From Pseudomonas canadensis (GTDB lineage Bacteria; Pseudomonadota; Gammaproteobacteria; Pseudomonadales; Pseudomonadaceae), in the NCBI RefSeq assembly GCF_000503215.1, contig NZ_KI628539.1, positions 1-64,000 on the forward strand: a DNA stretch of 64,000 nucleotides, written 5' to 3'. The notes beneath the pieces were generated by a model. It made no database searches. It was not told the DNA's origin and saw nothing but the letters and a program-made list of their open reading frames with translations. This document shows positions 17,845-27,499 of this stretch, piece by piece; within the stretch, counting starts at the first letter, position 1, and every line of letters begins with the position of its first letter. The position numbers and the translations under genes are program-made.

Positions 17845-18029
17845 GAGTCTTTCCTCTTATAGTTATTAGGGTGCAGGCAATTTTCCGGCATGTTCCGCTA
17901 CAGCCATTGATATGGGAATGCAGTTATCTTCATCGATCAATGAGGAAAACAAATATATCTGCCGCGATTGCCATCATTGGGCTCAGCTCATAACCTGCAC
18001 GCCATTTTGTTTGTCTGCCGAGCCTCTAC

Positions 18030-19319
18030 ATGACTGCCACCTTTCCTACACAGGCGCAGCGTTTTTCCCGCTCCGACTACAAAACCCTGAGCCTGGCCGC
18101 CTTGGGCGGTGCCCTGGAAATCTACGACTTCATCATCTTCGTGTTTTTCGCGCTGACCTTGAGCCAACTGTTCTTCCCGCCGGAAATGCCCGAGTGGCTG
18201 CGCCTGCTGCAAAGTTTCGGCATTTTCGTCACCGGATACCTGGCGCGCCCGCTGGGCGGCATCCTGATGGCGCACTTCGCCGATCACCTTGGACGCAAGC
18301 GCGTGTTCAGCCTGAGCATCCTGATGATGGCGCTGCCCTGCCTGCTGATCGGGATCATGCCAACCTACGCGCAAATCGGTTATTTCGCGCCCCTGATCCT
18401 GCTGGCGCTGCGCGTGCTGCAAGGCGCCGCCGTGGGCGGTGAAGTACCCAGCGCCTGGACCTTTGTCGCTGAACACGCGCCGACCCACCATCGTGGTTAC
18501 GCCCTGGGCTTCCTGCAAGCTGGCCTGACCTTCGGCTACCTGCTCGGTGCACTGACGGCGACCCTGCTGGCGCAAGTCTTCACCCCGGCCGAAATCCTCG
18601 ACTACGCCTGGCGCTTTCCCTTCCTGCTCGGTGGTGTGTTCGGCGTGATTGGCGTGTGGTTGCGTCGCTGGCTCAGCGAGACCCCGGTGTTCCTCGAAAT
18701 GCAGGCCCGCCGCCAGGCCGCCGCCGAACTCCCCCTGCGCACCGTGTTGCGTGACCACCGCGCCGTGTTGTTACCGGCAATGATCCTCACCTGCGTGCTC
18801 ACCTCCGCCGTGGTGGTGCTGGTGGTCATCACCCCGACCATGATGCAGAAAACCTTCGGCATGAGCCCTAGCCACACGTTCGCCTTGAGCGCCCTAGGTA
18901 TCGTGTTCCTCAATATCGGTTGTGTGCTGGCGGGCTTGCTGGTCGACCGTATCGGCGCCTGGCGCGCGGTGCTGGTCTACAGCCTGTTGCTGCCGGTGGG
19001 GATTGCGGTCCTGTACGCCAGCCTGATCAGCGGCGGTATCTGGCTGGGTGCGGCGTATGCCGTTGCGGGCCTGAGTTGTGGCGTGGTGGGCGCGGTGCCG
19101 TCGGTGATGGTCGGCCTGTTTCCAGCGCAGGTGCGGGTGTCGGGGATTTCCTTCACCTACAACATTGCCTACGCGCTATGGGCGAGTACCACGCCGTTGT
19201 TGCTGATTGCGCTGATGCCGACCAGCCCGTGGATTTGCGTGGGGTATTGCGTGGTGATGGGGGCGGTAGGGGTGGGGAGTGTGGCGCTGTTTGGTAAGCG
19301 CCACAGCTTGGCTGCCTAG
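18030..19319 (+). CDS. MFS transporter, metabolite:H+ symporter (MHS) type
   Basis: 429 aa with twelve predicted membrane segments. The MHS opening is GGALEIYDFIIFVFFA and the signature loop is GYLARPLGGILMAHFADHLGRKR (about residues 68-90). Related proteins carry citrate, proline, shikimate or alpha-ketoglutarate with protons; the substrate here is not evident. It converges with the GntP-type gene, with only 3 bp between the two stop codons. Confidence 0.88.
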   Translation: MTATFPTQAQRFSRSDYKTLSLAALGGALEIYDFIIFVFFALTLSQLFFPPEMPEWLRLLQSFGIFVTGYLARPLGGILMAHFADHLGRKRVFSLSILMMALPCLLIGIMPTYAQIGYFAPLILLALRVLQGAAVGGEVPSAWTFVAEHAPTHHRGYALGFLQAGLTFGYLLGALTATLLAQVFTPAEILDYAWRFPFLLGGVFGVIGVWLRRWLSETPVFLEMQARRQAAAELPLRTVLRDHRAVLLPAMILTCVLTSAVVVLVVITPTMMQKTFGMSPSHTFALSALGIVFLNIGCVLAGLLVDRIGAWRAVLVYSLLLPVGIAVLYASLISGGIWLGAAYAVAGLSCGVVGAVPSVMVGLFPAQVRVSGISFTYNIAYALWASTTPLLLIALMPTSPWICVGYCVVMGAVGVGSVALFGKRHSLAA

Positions 19320-19322
19320 GCT

Positions 19323-20693
19323 TTAAGTCAAGAAGTGCCAGAGCAGTAGCGTTCCGACTAGACCAACGACTGAAACAATGGTCTGCAACACCGACCACAC
19401 CCAGATCGTCTGTTTCAACTGCAAGCCAAAGTACTCACGCACCATCCAGAACCCGGCGTCGTTGACGTGGCAGAAGAACACCGAACCGGCGCCGATTGCC
19501 AGGGCTACCAGCGAACTCTGTGTCGCCGCCAGCCCCGCCATCATCGGTGCGAGGATGCCGGCGGTCGTCGTCGTGGCGACGGTGGCCGACCCGGTTGCCT
19601 GGCGCAAGGCCACGGCGATCAACCAGGCCAGCAGCAGGTAGGGCATGTGCGCGCCTTCGGCGACCTTGCTGATGGTCTGGCTCACGCCAGCATCCAACAG
19701 GGTTTGCTTGAGACCACCACCGGCGCCGATGGTCAGCAGCAACACGGCGATGGGCGCGAGCGCCTTGCGCAGGGTGTTGCCGACCTCGGCGCGCGGCATG
19801 CCGGCGGCCCAGCCCAGGCAGATCACGGCGGCGATCACGGCCAGGCCGAGGGCGATCAGCGGTTCGCCAAGGAATTTCAAGGTCAGGCCGACGGTGCTTT
19901 CAGCCGGCAGCGCGACCTTGGCCAAGGTGCTGCCCAGCATCAGAATCACCGGCAGCAGAATGATCAACAACGACACACCAAAGCTCGGCTGGCGCGGCGC
20001 CTTGGGCGGTGCGCTGAACAGTGCGCCGATGTCGGCAGGCTCATCTACATGCAGGCGCTTGGATAGCCAGTTGCCGTAGATCGGGCCCGCCAGGATCACT
20101 GCTGGCACCGCCAGGCAGAAGCCCAGCAACATGGTCAGGCCCAGGTCGGCGTGCAACGCGCCCACCGCAATCAGTGGCCCCGGATGCGGTGGCATCAGGG
20201 CGTGCAACGTGGTCATACCCGCCAGTGCCGGGATGGCGATTTTCAGCAACGGCTGGTTCGAACGTTTAGCCATCACAAAGATGATCGGTACCATCATCAC
20301 CAGGCCCACTTCGAAAAACAGCGGCAGGCCGATCACCATGGCGACCAACGCCATCACCCAGGGCAATGACTTGCCCTTGCCCAACCCGAGCAAGGTAGTG
20401 GCGATGCGGTCGGCTGCACCGGATTCCGCCATCAGCGCGCCGAGCATCGAGCCCAGGGCGATGATGATCCCGGCTTCACCGAGGATGGCTCCGGCGCCTT
20501 TACTGAATGCCTTGGCCACTTCTTCCGGCGGCAGGCCGGCGCCGACACCGGCGATAAACGTGCCGATCAGGATCGACAGGAACGGCGGTAATTTGGTCGC
20601 ACTGATCAGCACGATGATGCTGGCGATGGCCAGCAGTACACAGAGCATAAGGCGGGTGTCGTGGACCATCCACGCGGCAGTCGATAACTCCAA
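19323..20693 (-). CDS. Gluconate:H+ symporter, GntP family
   Basis: 456 aa with many hydrophobic segments. Family blocks include KLPPFLSILIGTFIAG, ALMPPHPGPLIAVGAL and ATGSATVATTTTAGI. The start is taken as TTG at 20693 (L-E-L-S-T-A-A-W) because aaggag lies 8 nt upstream and the length fits the family; the next ATG is at 20669. Imports gluconate or a related sugar acid by family. An inverted repeat lies just upstream of the ribosome-binding site. Confidence 0.88.
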   Translation of the reverse strand: MELSTAAWMVHDTRLMLCVLLAIASIIVLISATKLPPFLSILIGTFIAGVGAGLPPEEVAKAFSKGAGAILGEAGIIIALGSMLGALMAESGAADRIATTLLGLGKGKSLPWVMALVAMVIGLPLFFEVGLVMMVPIIFVMAKRSNQPLLKIAIPALAGMTTLHALMPPHPGPLIAVGALHADLGLTMLLGFCLAVPAVILAGPIYGNWLSKRLHVDEPADIGALFSAPPKAPRQPSFGVSLLIILLPVILMLGSTLAKVALPAESTVGLTLKFLGEPLIALGLAVIAAVICLGWAAGMPRAEVGNTLRKALAPIAVLLLTIGAGGGLKQTLLDAGVSQTISKVAEGAHMPYLLLAWLIAVALRQATGSATVATTTTAGILAPMMAGLAATQSSLVALAIGAGSVFFCHVNDAGFWMVREYFGLQLKQTIWVWSVLQTIVSVVGLVGTLLLWHFLT

Positions 20694-20709
20694 AACAGGA
20701 CTCCTTATC

Positions 20710-20750
20710 GAACAGGTTGGAAAAATTGTTTCTTTTTGTTTCCTGTTCGA
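20710..20750. promoter_or_regulatory. Possible operator (inverted repeat) upstream of the GntP-type gene
   Basis: cgaacagg (20710-20717) is repeated inverted as cctgttcg (20743-20750) around an AT-rich centre, directly upstream of the ribosome-binding site. It may be a repressor site. No gntR-type regulator gene is in the window. Confidence 0.35.
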
Positions 20751-20880
20751 AAAGCATACCTGATAGAACCGTTGCAGAGCGCTCGTGTACGATTTTGGTG
20801 CTCTAAAAATAACGGTGGGCTGGCGTGCAGATGACAACTTTGCAAGGCATGCCAATGTTTTTGCGCCAGGGCTCTATCTT

Positions 20881-20965
20881 TGTAGGCGCCGGCTTGCCGG
20901 CGATGGCGTCCGTAAGCTCGACGCCTACCGTCAACATCACTATCGCCGGCAAGCCGGCTCCTACA
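20881..20965. repeat. REP-type inverted repeat pair
   Basis: 24-nt arms at 20881-20904 and 20942-20965, inverted with one mismatch; core cggcttgccggcgat. It lies 21 bp upstream of the czcD start, so it is between divergent genes and not at a 3' end. Confidence 0.85.
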
Positions 20966-20985
20966 ACAGATCAGGAGCACTCCGC

Positions 20986-21891
20986 ATGAGCGCAGGACAC
21001 GACCACGCCCAAGTACGCGCCGGCCACGAACGCAAGCTATGGATCGCCTTGGGCCTGACCGGCAGCTTCATGATTGCCGAAGTGATCGGGGCCTTCGTCA
21101 CCGGCAGCCTGGCGCTGTTATCCGATGCCGCGCACATGATGACCGACGCCCTGGCCCTGGCGATTTCCCTGGTGGCCATCCAGATTGCCAAGCGCCCGGC
21201 CGACCGCAAGCGCACCTTCGGCTATGCGCGGTTCGAGATCCTGGCCGCAGCGTTCAATGCATTGCTGTTGTTCGCCGTGGCGTTCTACATCCTGTATGAG
21301 GCGTACCAACGGTTACAGGCGCCCGCTGAAATCCAGTCCACCGGCATGCTGTTGATTGCTGTGCTGGGGCTGATCGTCAACCTGATCTCCATGCGCCTGC
21401 TCAGCGCGGCCAGCGGCGAGAGCCTCAACGTCAAGGGCGCTTACCTGGAAGTGTGGAGTGACATGCTCGGTTCCATCGGCGTGATTATTGCGGCGGTGTT
21501 GATCATGTTCACCGGCTGGGGCTGGGTCGACTCGTTGGTCGCGGCGGCCATCGGTTTCTGGGTGTTGCCACGCACCTGGACGTTGCTCAAGGAGAGCATG
21601 AACGTGCTGCTGCAAGGCGTGCCGGACGGCGTGGATATCGACCAGATCGAACAGAGCATTCGCAGCGTGCCGGGGGTCAAGGACGTGCATGACCTGCACA
21701 TCTGGGCCCTGACCAGCGGCAAAAATGTGTTGAGTACTCACTTGGTCGCCGATGCGGCCCAGGGCTCCGAGCAACAGATTCTGCGACGAGTGACGGCATT
21801 ACTGCATGAACAATTCGATATTTCCCACGCCACTATTCAGGTCGAAGGGGAGGGCTTCCAGCATGACGAGCATGACGAAGTGCATGCCTGA
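20986..21891 (+). CDS. czcD: Cation diffusion facilitator CzcD
   Basis: 301 aa with six predicted membrane helices and a C-terminal cytoplasmic domain. The CDF metal site is visible as HMMTDALALAISL (TM2 HxxxD), and the TM5 region reads GAYLEVWSDMLGS, the CzcD-type variant with Glu where many CDFs have His. The C-terminal DLHIWALTSGK is typical. It exports Zn, Cd or Co from the cytoplasm to the periplasm in exchange for protons. ATG at 20986 follows aggag. It heads the czc locus, 109 bp before czcC. Confidence 0.9.
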   Translation: MSAGHDHAQVRAGHERKLWIALGLTGSFMIAEVIGAFVTGSLALLSDAAHMMTDALALAISLVAIQIAKRPADRKRTFGYARFEILAAAFNALLLFAVAFYILYEAYQRLQAPAEIQSTGMLLIAVLGLIVNLISMRLLSAASGESLNVKGAYLEVWSDMLGSIGVIIAAVLIMFTGWGWVDSLVAAAIGFWVLPRTWTLLKESMNVLLQGVPDGVDIDQIEQSIRSVPGVKDVHDLHIWALTSGKNVLSTHLVADAAQGSEQQILRRVTALLHEQFDISHATIQVEGEGFQHDEHDEVHA

Positions 21892-22000
21892 TCCTGGCTA
21901 ACGGATTTGTAATGTTCTGCCCACCGCCCTGATAAGTACCGAACGCTACATTGCCCCCGCTGGGAAACCTCAGCGACTTCATGGGCGTGGAACTTTCGTT

Positions 22001-23221
22001 ATGGCACTTTCGGTTAGAACACTGTTGGGGGCGGCGGCATTGTGGGCTGCCGCATGCGCTGCCCAGGCACAAACCCTCACCCTCGACTCGGCCCTGCAAA
22101 CTGCCTTCGCCAACAACCCGGACCTGGCGGCCGCGCAATGGGAGATCGACATTGCCCAGGGTGGTCGTCAGCAAGCGGGGTTGATCCCCAATCCGGTGGC
22201 CTCATGGGATGTGGAGGACACTCGCCGTGACTCCCGCACCACCAGCATCAAGATCAGCCAGGCCCTGGAGCTGGGCGGCAAACGGGGGGCGCGCATCGAT
22301 GTGGCGTCCCGCGTCCAGGACGCCGCCGCGTTGACCTTGGAACAGCGTCGCAACACCCTGCGCGCCGAAGTCATCGACAACTACTACGGCGCTCTGCGTG
22401 CCCAGGAACGCCTCGACCTGGCGCAGCGTTCCATGGCCGTGGCCGAACGGGGCTTGGTCGTCGCCAACGGTCGGGTGACAGCAGGCAAAGCCTCGCCGGT
22501 GGAAGTCACAAGAGCCCAAGTGCAAGTTTCGGAGATTCGCCTGGAACTTGACCGCGCGCAAATTGGCCTTGCCGATGCCTACCGTCGCCTGGCCGCCAGC
22601 ACGGGCAGCGCCGCGCCGAACTTCCAGGCTGTCGCCACACAAAACCTGTCCGCACCGACCGTGCCGTCAGCCACCCAGTTGCTGGCGCGCCTTGAGCAGA
22701 CCGCCGAGTTGCGCCTGGCCGAACTGAGCATCCTGCAAAACGAAGCCAGCGTTGGCCTGGAAAAAGCCCAGCGCATTCCCGATCTCGACGTGTCCATCGG
22801 CAGCCAGTACGACGCCAGCGTGCGTGAGCGGGTGAACCTGGTGGGGGTGTCGATGCCAATCCCGTTGTTCAACCGCAATCAGGGCAACGTTCTCGCCGCC
22901 ACTCGTCGTGCCGACCAGGCTCGCGATCTGCGTAACGCCACCGAGTTGCGCCTGCGTACCGAAACCCGCCAGGCCCTCGACCTGTGGCAGTCCGCGAATA
23001 CCGAAGTGCGCGCGTTCAATCAGCAGATCCTGCCCGCCGCCCAAAGCGCGGTGGACAGCGCCACCCGCGGTTTTGAAATGGGCAAGTTCGGCTTTCTCGA
23101 CGTGCTGGATGCCCAGCGCACCCTGATCGCGGCGCGCACGCAGTACCTCACCGCCACCGCCCAGGCCACTGACGCCTGGGTGCGTATCGAACGGATTTAC
23201 GGCGACCTCGCCCGCTTTTGA
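22001..23221 (+). CDS. czcC: CzcC outer-membrane efflux channel
   Basis: 406 aa with a Sec signal peptide (cut near AQAQT, about residue 23) and two outer-membrane efflux protein repeats rich in long amphipathic helices, as in TolC. Outer-membrane channel of the RND complex CzcCBA. It is followed by czcB after 18 nt. Confidence 0.9.
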   Translation: MALSVRTLLGAAALWAAACAAQAQTLTLDSALQTAFANNPDLAAAQWEIDIAQGGRQQAGLIPNPVASWDVEDTRRDSRTTSIKISQALELGGKRGARIDVASRVQDAAALTLEQRRNTLRAEVIDNYYGALRAQERLDLAQRSMAVAERGLVVANGRVTAGKASPVEVTRAQVQVSEIRLELDRAQIGLADAYRRLAASTGSAAPNFQAVATQNLSAPTVPSATQLLARLEQTAELRLAELSILQNEASVGLEKAQRIPDLDVSIGSQYDASVRERVNLVGVSMPIPLFNRNQGNVLAATRRADQARDLRNATELRLRTETRQALDLWQSANTEVRAFNQQILPAAQSAVDSATRGFEMGKFGFLDVLDAQRTLIAARTQYLTATAQATDAWVRIERIYGDLARF

Positions 23222-23239
23222 TTTCCTTTGGAGTCCTCT

Positions 23240-24343
23240 ATGAACAACAGACACGGCGTGGCACTCGCCGTCGCCTTGAGCCTGATGCTGTCCGGTTTTG
23301 CGAAGGCCGATGAAGAAGGCGAACTCGAACTCACCGAACAGCAGATCCAGGCCGCCGGCATTCAAATCGCTGAGGCTCAACCGCGTTCGGTCAGCACCTT
23401 GCTGGTGCTGCCGGGCGAGGTACGTTTCGACGAGGACCGTACCTCCCACATCGTCCCGCGCACGGCGGGTGTGGTGGAGTCGGTGAAGGTCAACCTCGGT
23501 CAGTCGGTGAAGAAGGGCGAGCTGTTGGCGGTGATCGCCAGCCAGCAGATTTCCGATCAGCGCAGCGAGTTGGCGGCCAGCGAGCGGCGGGTCGAGCTGG
23601 CGCGCACCACCTTGCAGCGCGAACGCCAATTGTGGCAGGACAAAATCTCCGCCGAGCAGGATTACCTGCTGGCGCGCCAAACCCTGCAAGAAGCCGAAAT
23701 CGCCCTGAACAATGCGCGACAAAAGATGACCGCTCTCAGTGGCAGTGCTGTGCTGGTCGGTGGCAATCGTTATGAATTGCGTGCGCCGTTCGCCGGCGTG
23801 GTGGTGGAAAAACACCTGGGTGTCGGTGAAGTCGTGAGTGAGACGACTAACGCCTTCATCCTCTCGGACCTGTCCCAGGTGTGGGTCACGTTCGGTGTGT
23901 TTCCCAAGGACTTGAACAAGGTCCGGGTCGGCAAACCGGTCAAGGTCAGCTCCACCGAAATGGGCACTGAAGTCCAGGGGACGGTGGCGTATGTAGGCAA
24001 TTTGCTCGGTGAGCAAACCCGCACCGCGACGGTGCGCATCAGTGTGCCCAACCCTGACGACGCCTGGCGTCCTGGTCTGTTTGTCAGCGTGCAACTGGCC
24101 GCCGACACGTTCCAGGCCAAGGTCACCGTCCCTCAGGAGGCGATCCAGACCGTCGAGGACAAGCCCTCGGTGTTCGTGCGCACCGAGCACGGTTTTGTCA
24201 CCCGTCACCTGGAGCTTGGCGCGAGTGAAAACGGCTACGTCGAAGTACGCCAGGGCCTCGACGCTGGCGCACAGGTGGCCACCGTTGGCAGCTTCATTCT
24301 CAAGTCCGAACTGGGCAAAGGCTCGGCCGAACACGCCCATTGA
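23240..24343 (+). CDS. czcB: CzcB periplasmic adaptor (membrane fusion protein)
   Basis: 367 aa. Signal peptide MNNRHGVALAVALSLMLSGFAKA, then barrel-sandwich and helical hairpin regions (RTAGVVESVKVNLGQSVKKGELL is the first lipoyl half; LRAPFAGVVVEKHLGVGEVV the second) and a beta-barrel. It joins CzcA to CzcC. ATG at 23240 with ggag 6 nt upstream is preferred to an upstream TTG. No His-rich metal-binding extension is seen at the N terminus. Confidence 0.9.
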   Translation: MNNRHGVALAVALSLMLSGFAKADEEGELELTEQQIQAAGIQIAEAQPRSVSTLLVLPGEVRFDEDRTSHIVPRTAGVVESVKVNLGQSVKKGELLAVIASQQISDQRSELAASERRVELARTTLQRERQLWQDKISAEQDYLLARQTLQEAEIALNNARQKMTALSGSAVLVGGNRYELRAPFAGVVVEKHLGVGEVVSETTNAFILSDLSQVWVTFGVFPKDLNKVRVGKPVKVSSTEMGTEVQGTVAYVGNLLGEQTRTATVRISVPNPDDAWRPGLFVSVQLAADTFQAKVTVPQEAIQTVEDKPSVFVRTEHGFVTRHLELGASENGYVEVRQGLDAGAQVATVGSFILKSELGKGSAEHAH

Positions 24344-24361
24344 TTCCGCGAGTGATTTCCC

Positions 24362-27300
24362 ATGTTTGAGCGCCTTATCCAATTTGCCATCGAGCAGCGC
24401 ATCATCGTGCTGTTGGCGGTGCTGTTGATGGCCGGTGTCGGCATCGCCAGCTATCAGAAACTGCCCATCGACGCGGTGCCCGACATCACCAACGTGCAGG
24501 TGCAGATCAACTCGGCGGCGGCCGGGTATTCACCGTTGGAGACCGAGCAGCGCATCACCTTTCCCATTGAAACCGCCATGGCGGGCTTGCCCGGTTTGCA
24601 GCAGACCCGTTCGCTGTCGCGGTCCGGTTTGTCCCAGGTCACGGTAATCTTCAAGGATGGCACGGACCTGTTCTTCGCCCGTCAATTGGTCAATGAGCGC
24701 CTGCAAGTCGCCCGTGAGCAATTGCCTCTAGGCATCGAGACGGCAATGGGGCCGATTTCCACCGGGTTGGGGGAAATATTCCTATGGACTGTCGAGTCCA
24801 AGGACGGCGCGCTCAAGGACGACGGCACGCCTTACACCCCAACGGATTTGCGGGTGATCCAGGACTGGATCATCAAACCGCAACTGCGCAACGTGCCCGG
24901 CGTGGCCGAGATCAACACCATCGGCGGCTTCGCCAAGGAATACCAGATTGCGCCCGATCCCAAGCGCCTGGCCGCCTACAACCTGACCTTGAATGACCTG
25001 GTCACGGCGCTGGAACGCAATAACGCCAACGTCGGCGCCGGCTATATCGAGCGCAGCGGCGAGCAACTGCTGATCCGTGCGCCGGGGCAATTGGCGTCCA
25101 TCGACGACATCGCCAATATCGTCATCACCAGCTCGGACGGCACGCCGATTCGCGTGCGCAACGTGGCCCAGGTCGAGATCGGCCGTGAGCTGCGTACCGG
25201 CGCCGCCACCGAAAATGGCCGCGAAGTGGTGCTGGGCACGGTGTTTATGTTGATCGGCGAAAACAGCCGCAGCGTGTCCCAGGCCGTGGCGAAGAAACTC
25301 GAAGAGATCAACCGTTCGCTGCCCGAAGGCGTGGTCGCCGTCACCGTCTACGACCGCACCAACCTCGTCGAAAAGGCCATCGCCACCGTAAAGAAAAACC
25401 TCTTCGAAGGTGCGCTGCTGGTGGTGGCAGTGCTGTTCCTGTTCCTCGGTAACATCCGTGCCGCGCTGATCACCGCGATGGTGATTCCCCTGGCGATGCT
25501 GTTCACCTTCACCGGCATGTTCACCAACAAAGTCAGCGCCAACCTGATGAGTCTCGGCGCGCTGGACTTCGGCATCATCGTCGACGGTGCGGTGGTGATC
25601 GTCGAGAACGCCATTCGCCGCTTGGCTCACGCACAGCAGCGTCACGGGCGACTGTTGACGCGCAGCGAGCGCCTGCACGAAGTGTTCGCCGCCGCCAAGG
25701 AAGCAAGGCGAGCGCTGATCTTCGGGCAACTGATCATCATGGTGGTGTACCTGCCGATCTTCGCCCTCACCGGCGTGGCCGGGAAGATGTTCCACCCCAT
25801 GGCGTTTACCGTGGTGATTGCCTTGTTGGGTGCGATGATTCTGTCGGTGACCTTTGTACCGGCGGCGATTGCGCTGTTCGTCACCGGCAAGGTCAAGGAA
25901 GAAGAAAATATCGTCATGCGCAGCGCGCGTCGGATCTATGCGCCAGTGCTGGATTGGGTGATGGCGCGTCGGCCGCTGGTGTTCGGCTTGGCCGTGCTGA
26001 CCATCGTCGCTTCGGGTGTAGTCGCTAGCCGCATGGGCAGCGAATTTATCCCCAGCCTCAGCGAAGGCGACTTTGCCCAGCAGGCCCTGCGCGTGCCCGG
26101 CACCAGCCTGACGCAATCGGTGCAGATGCAGCAGCAGTTGGAAAAAATCTTGATGGCCCAGGTGCCGGAAATCGAGCGGGTATTCGCGCGCACCGGCACT
26201 GCGGAAATTGCTTCGGATCCGATGCCACCGAACATTTCCGACAGCTACGTGATGCTCAAACCCAAGGACGAATGGCCGGATCCCAAGAAGTCCCGCGAAA
26301 CCCTGATCGCTGATATCCAGCGCGCCAGTGCGATTGTGCCGGGCAGTGCGTACGAGTTGTCGCAGCCGATCCAGTTGCGTTTCAACGAGCTGATTTCCGG
26401 CGTGCGCAGCGATGTGGCGGTGAAGGTGTTTGGCGATGACATGGACGTGCTCAACAAGACCGCCGGGGAAATTGCCGAGACGCTGAAAAAGCTCAATGGC
26501 GCCTCGGAAGTCAAGGTTGAGCAAACCTCCGGCCTGCCGGTGCTGACCATCAATATCGACCGCGACAAGGCCGCGCGATTTGGCCTGAACGTGGGGGATG
26601 TGCAGGACACCATCGCCGTCGCCGTCGGAGGGCGTCAGGCCGGTACGTTGTACGAAGGCGACCGGCGTTTCGACATGGTCGTGCGTTTGTCCGACGCGCT
26701 GCGTACCGATATCGATGGGCTGTCGCGGCTGTTGATTCCGGTGCCGGGTAATGCGTCTGGCCAGTTGGGTTTCATTGCGTTATCTCAGGTGGCGAGCCTG
26801 GACCTGGTGCTCGGCCCGAACCAGATCAGCCGAGAGAACGGCAAGCGCCTGGTGATCGTCAGCGCCAACGTGCGTGGGCGGGATATCGGCTCGTTCGTGG
26901 AAGAGGCTGAGGCGGCGATTCTCGCCCAGGTGAAGGTCCCGGCGGGTTACTGGACCACCTGGGGCGGCCAGTTCGAACAGTTGAAGGAAGCGTCCGAGCG
27001 CTTGCGCATCGTGGTACCTGTGGCGCTGCTGCTGGTGTTCGGGCTGTTGTTCATGATGTTCAACAACCTCAAGGACGGCCTGCTGGTGTTCACCGGCATT
27101 CCGTTCGCCTTGACCGGTGGGATCATGGCGATATGGCTGCGGGATATTCCGCTGTCGATCTCGGCGGGTGTGGGTTTTATTGCCTTGTCCGGCGTGGCGG
27201 TGTTGAACGGCCTGGTGATGATCGCGTTCATCCGCAACCTGCGCGAGGAAGGGCGCTCGCTGTCAATGGCGATCAATGAGGGCGCGCTGACCCGGCTGCG

Positions 27301-27499
27301 CCCGGTGTTGATGACGGCGTTGGTGGCGTCCCTCGGGTTTATCCCCATGGCGCTCGCCACCGGCACCGGCGCCGAAGTGCAGCGGCCCCTGGCGACGGTG
27401 GTGATCGGCGGGATTATTTCCTCTACGTTGCTGACCTTGCTGGTGCTGCCGGCGTTGTATCAGTGGGCGCATCGCAAGGAAGAGGAAACACCAGGCTGA
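24362..27499 (+). CDS. czcA: CzcA heavy-metal RND efflux pump
   Basis: 1045 aa, twelve-TM RND protein. The proton-relay motif DFGIIVDGAVVIVEN starts at D402, the form characteristic of Zn/Co/Cd exporters (HME-1). The N terminus has LPIDAVPDITNVQVQI and SPLETEQRITFPIE, standard for CzcA. It pumps divalent cations out using the proton gradient. Its last 77 bp are antisense to the 3' end of the convergent czcS. Confidence 0.94.
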   Translation: MFERLIQFAIEQRIIVLLAVLLMAGVGIASYQKLPIDAVPDITNVQVQINSAAAGYSPLETEQRITFPIETAMAGLPGLQQTRSLSRSGLSQVTVIFKDGTDLFFARQLVNERLQVAREQLPLGIETAMGPISTGLGEIFLWTVESKDGALKDDGTPYTPTDLRVIQDWIIKPQLRNVPGVAEINTIGGFAKEYQIAPDPKRLAAYNLTLNDLVTALERNNANVGAGYIERSGEQLLIRAPGQLASIDDIANIVITSSDGTPIRVRNVAQVEIGRELRTGAATENGREVVLGTVFMLIGENSRSVSQAVAKKLEEINRSLPEGVVAVTVYDRTNLVEKAIATVKKNLFEGALLVVAVLFLFLGNIRAALITAMVIPLAMLFTFTGMFTNKVSANLMSLGALDFGIIVDGAVVIVENAIRRLAHAQQRHGRLLTRSERLHEVFAAAKEARRALIFGQLIIMVVYLPIFALTGVAGKMFHPMAFTVVIALLGAMILSVTFVPAAIALFVTGKVKEEENIVMRSARRIYAPVLDWVMARRPLVFGLAVLTIVASGVVASRMGSEFIPSLSEGDFAQQALRVPGTSLTQSVQMQQQLEKILMAQVPEIERVFARTGTAEIASDPMPPNISDSYVMLKPKDEWPDPKKSRETLIADIQRASAIVPGSAYELSQPIQLRFNELISGVRSDVAVKVFGDDMDVLNKTAGEIAETLKKLNGASEVKVEQTSGLPVLTINIDRDKAARFGLNVGDVQDTIAVAVGGRQAGTLYEGDRRFDMVVRLSDALRTDIDGLSRLLIPVPGNASGQLGFIALSQVASLDLVLGPNQISRENGKRLVIVSANVRGRDIGSFVEEAEAAILAQVKVPAGYWTTWGGQFEQLKEASERLRIVVPVALLLVFGLLFMMFNNLKDGLLVFTGIPFALTGGIMAIWLRDIPLSISAGVGFIALSGVAVLNGLVMIAFIRNLREEGRSLSMAINEGALTRLRPVLMTALVASLGFIPMALATGTGAEVQRPLATVVIGGIISSTLLTLLVLPALYQWAHRKEEETPG

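Noticed and set aside
16498..17862. 454-codon plus-strand frame antisense to atoE
   Set aside because: Gln/Arg/His-rich mirror of a membrane protein gene; no start signal.
22667..26524. Long minus-strand frames (571 and 580 codons) across czcCBA
   Set aside because: Shadows of the czcCBA coding strand; no ribosome-binding sites and shadow-type composition.
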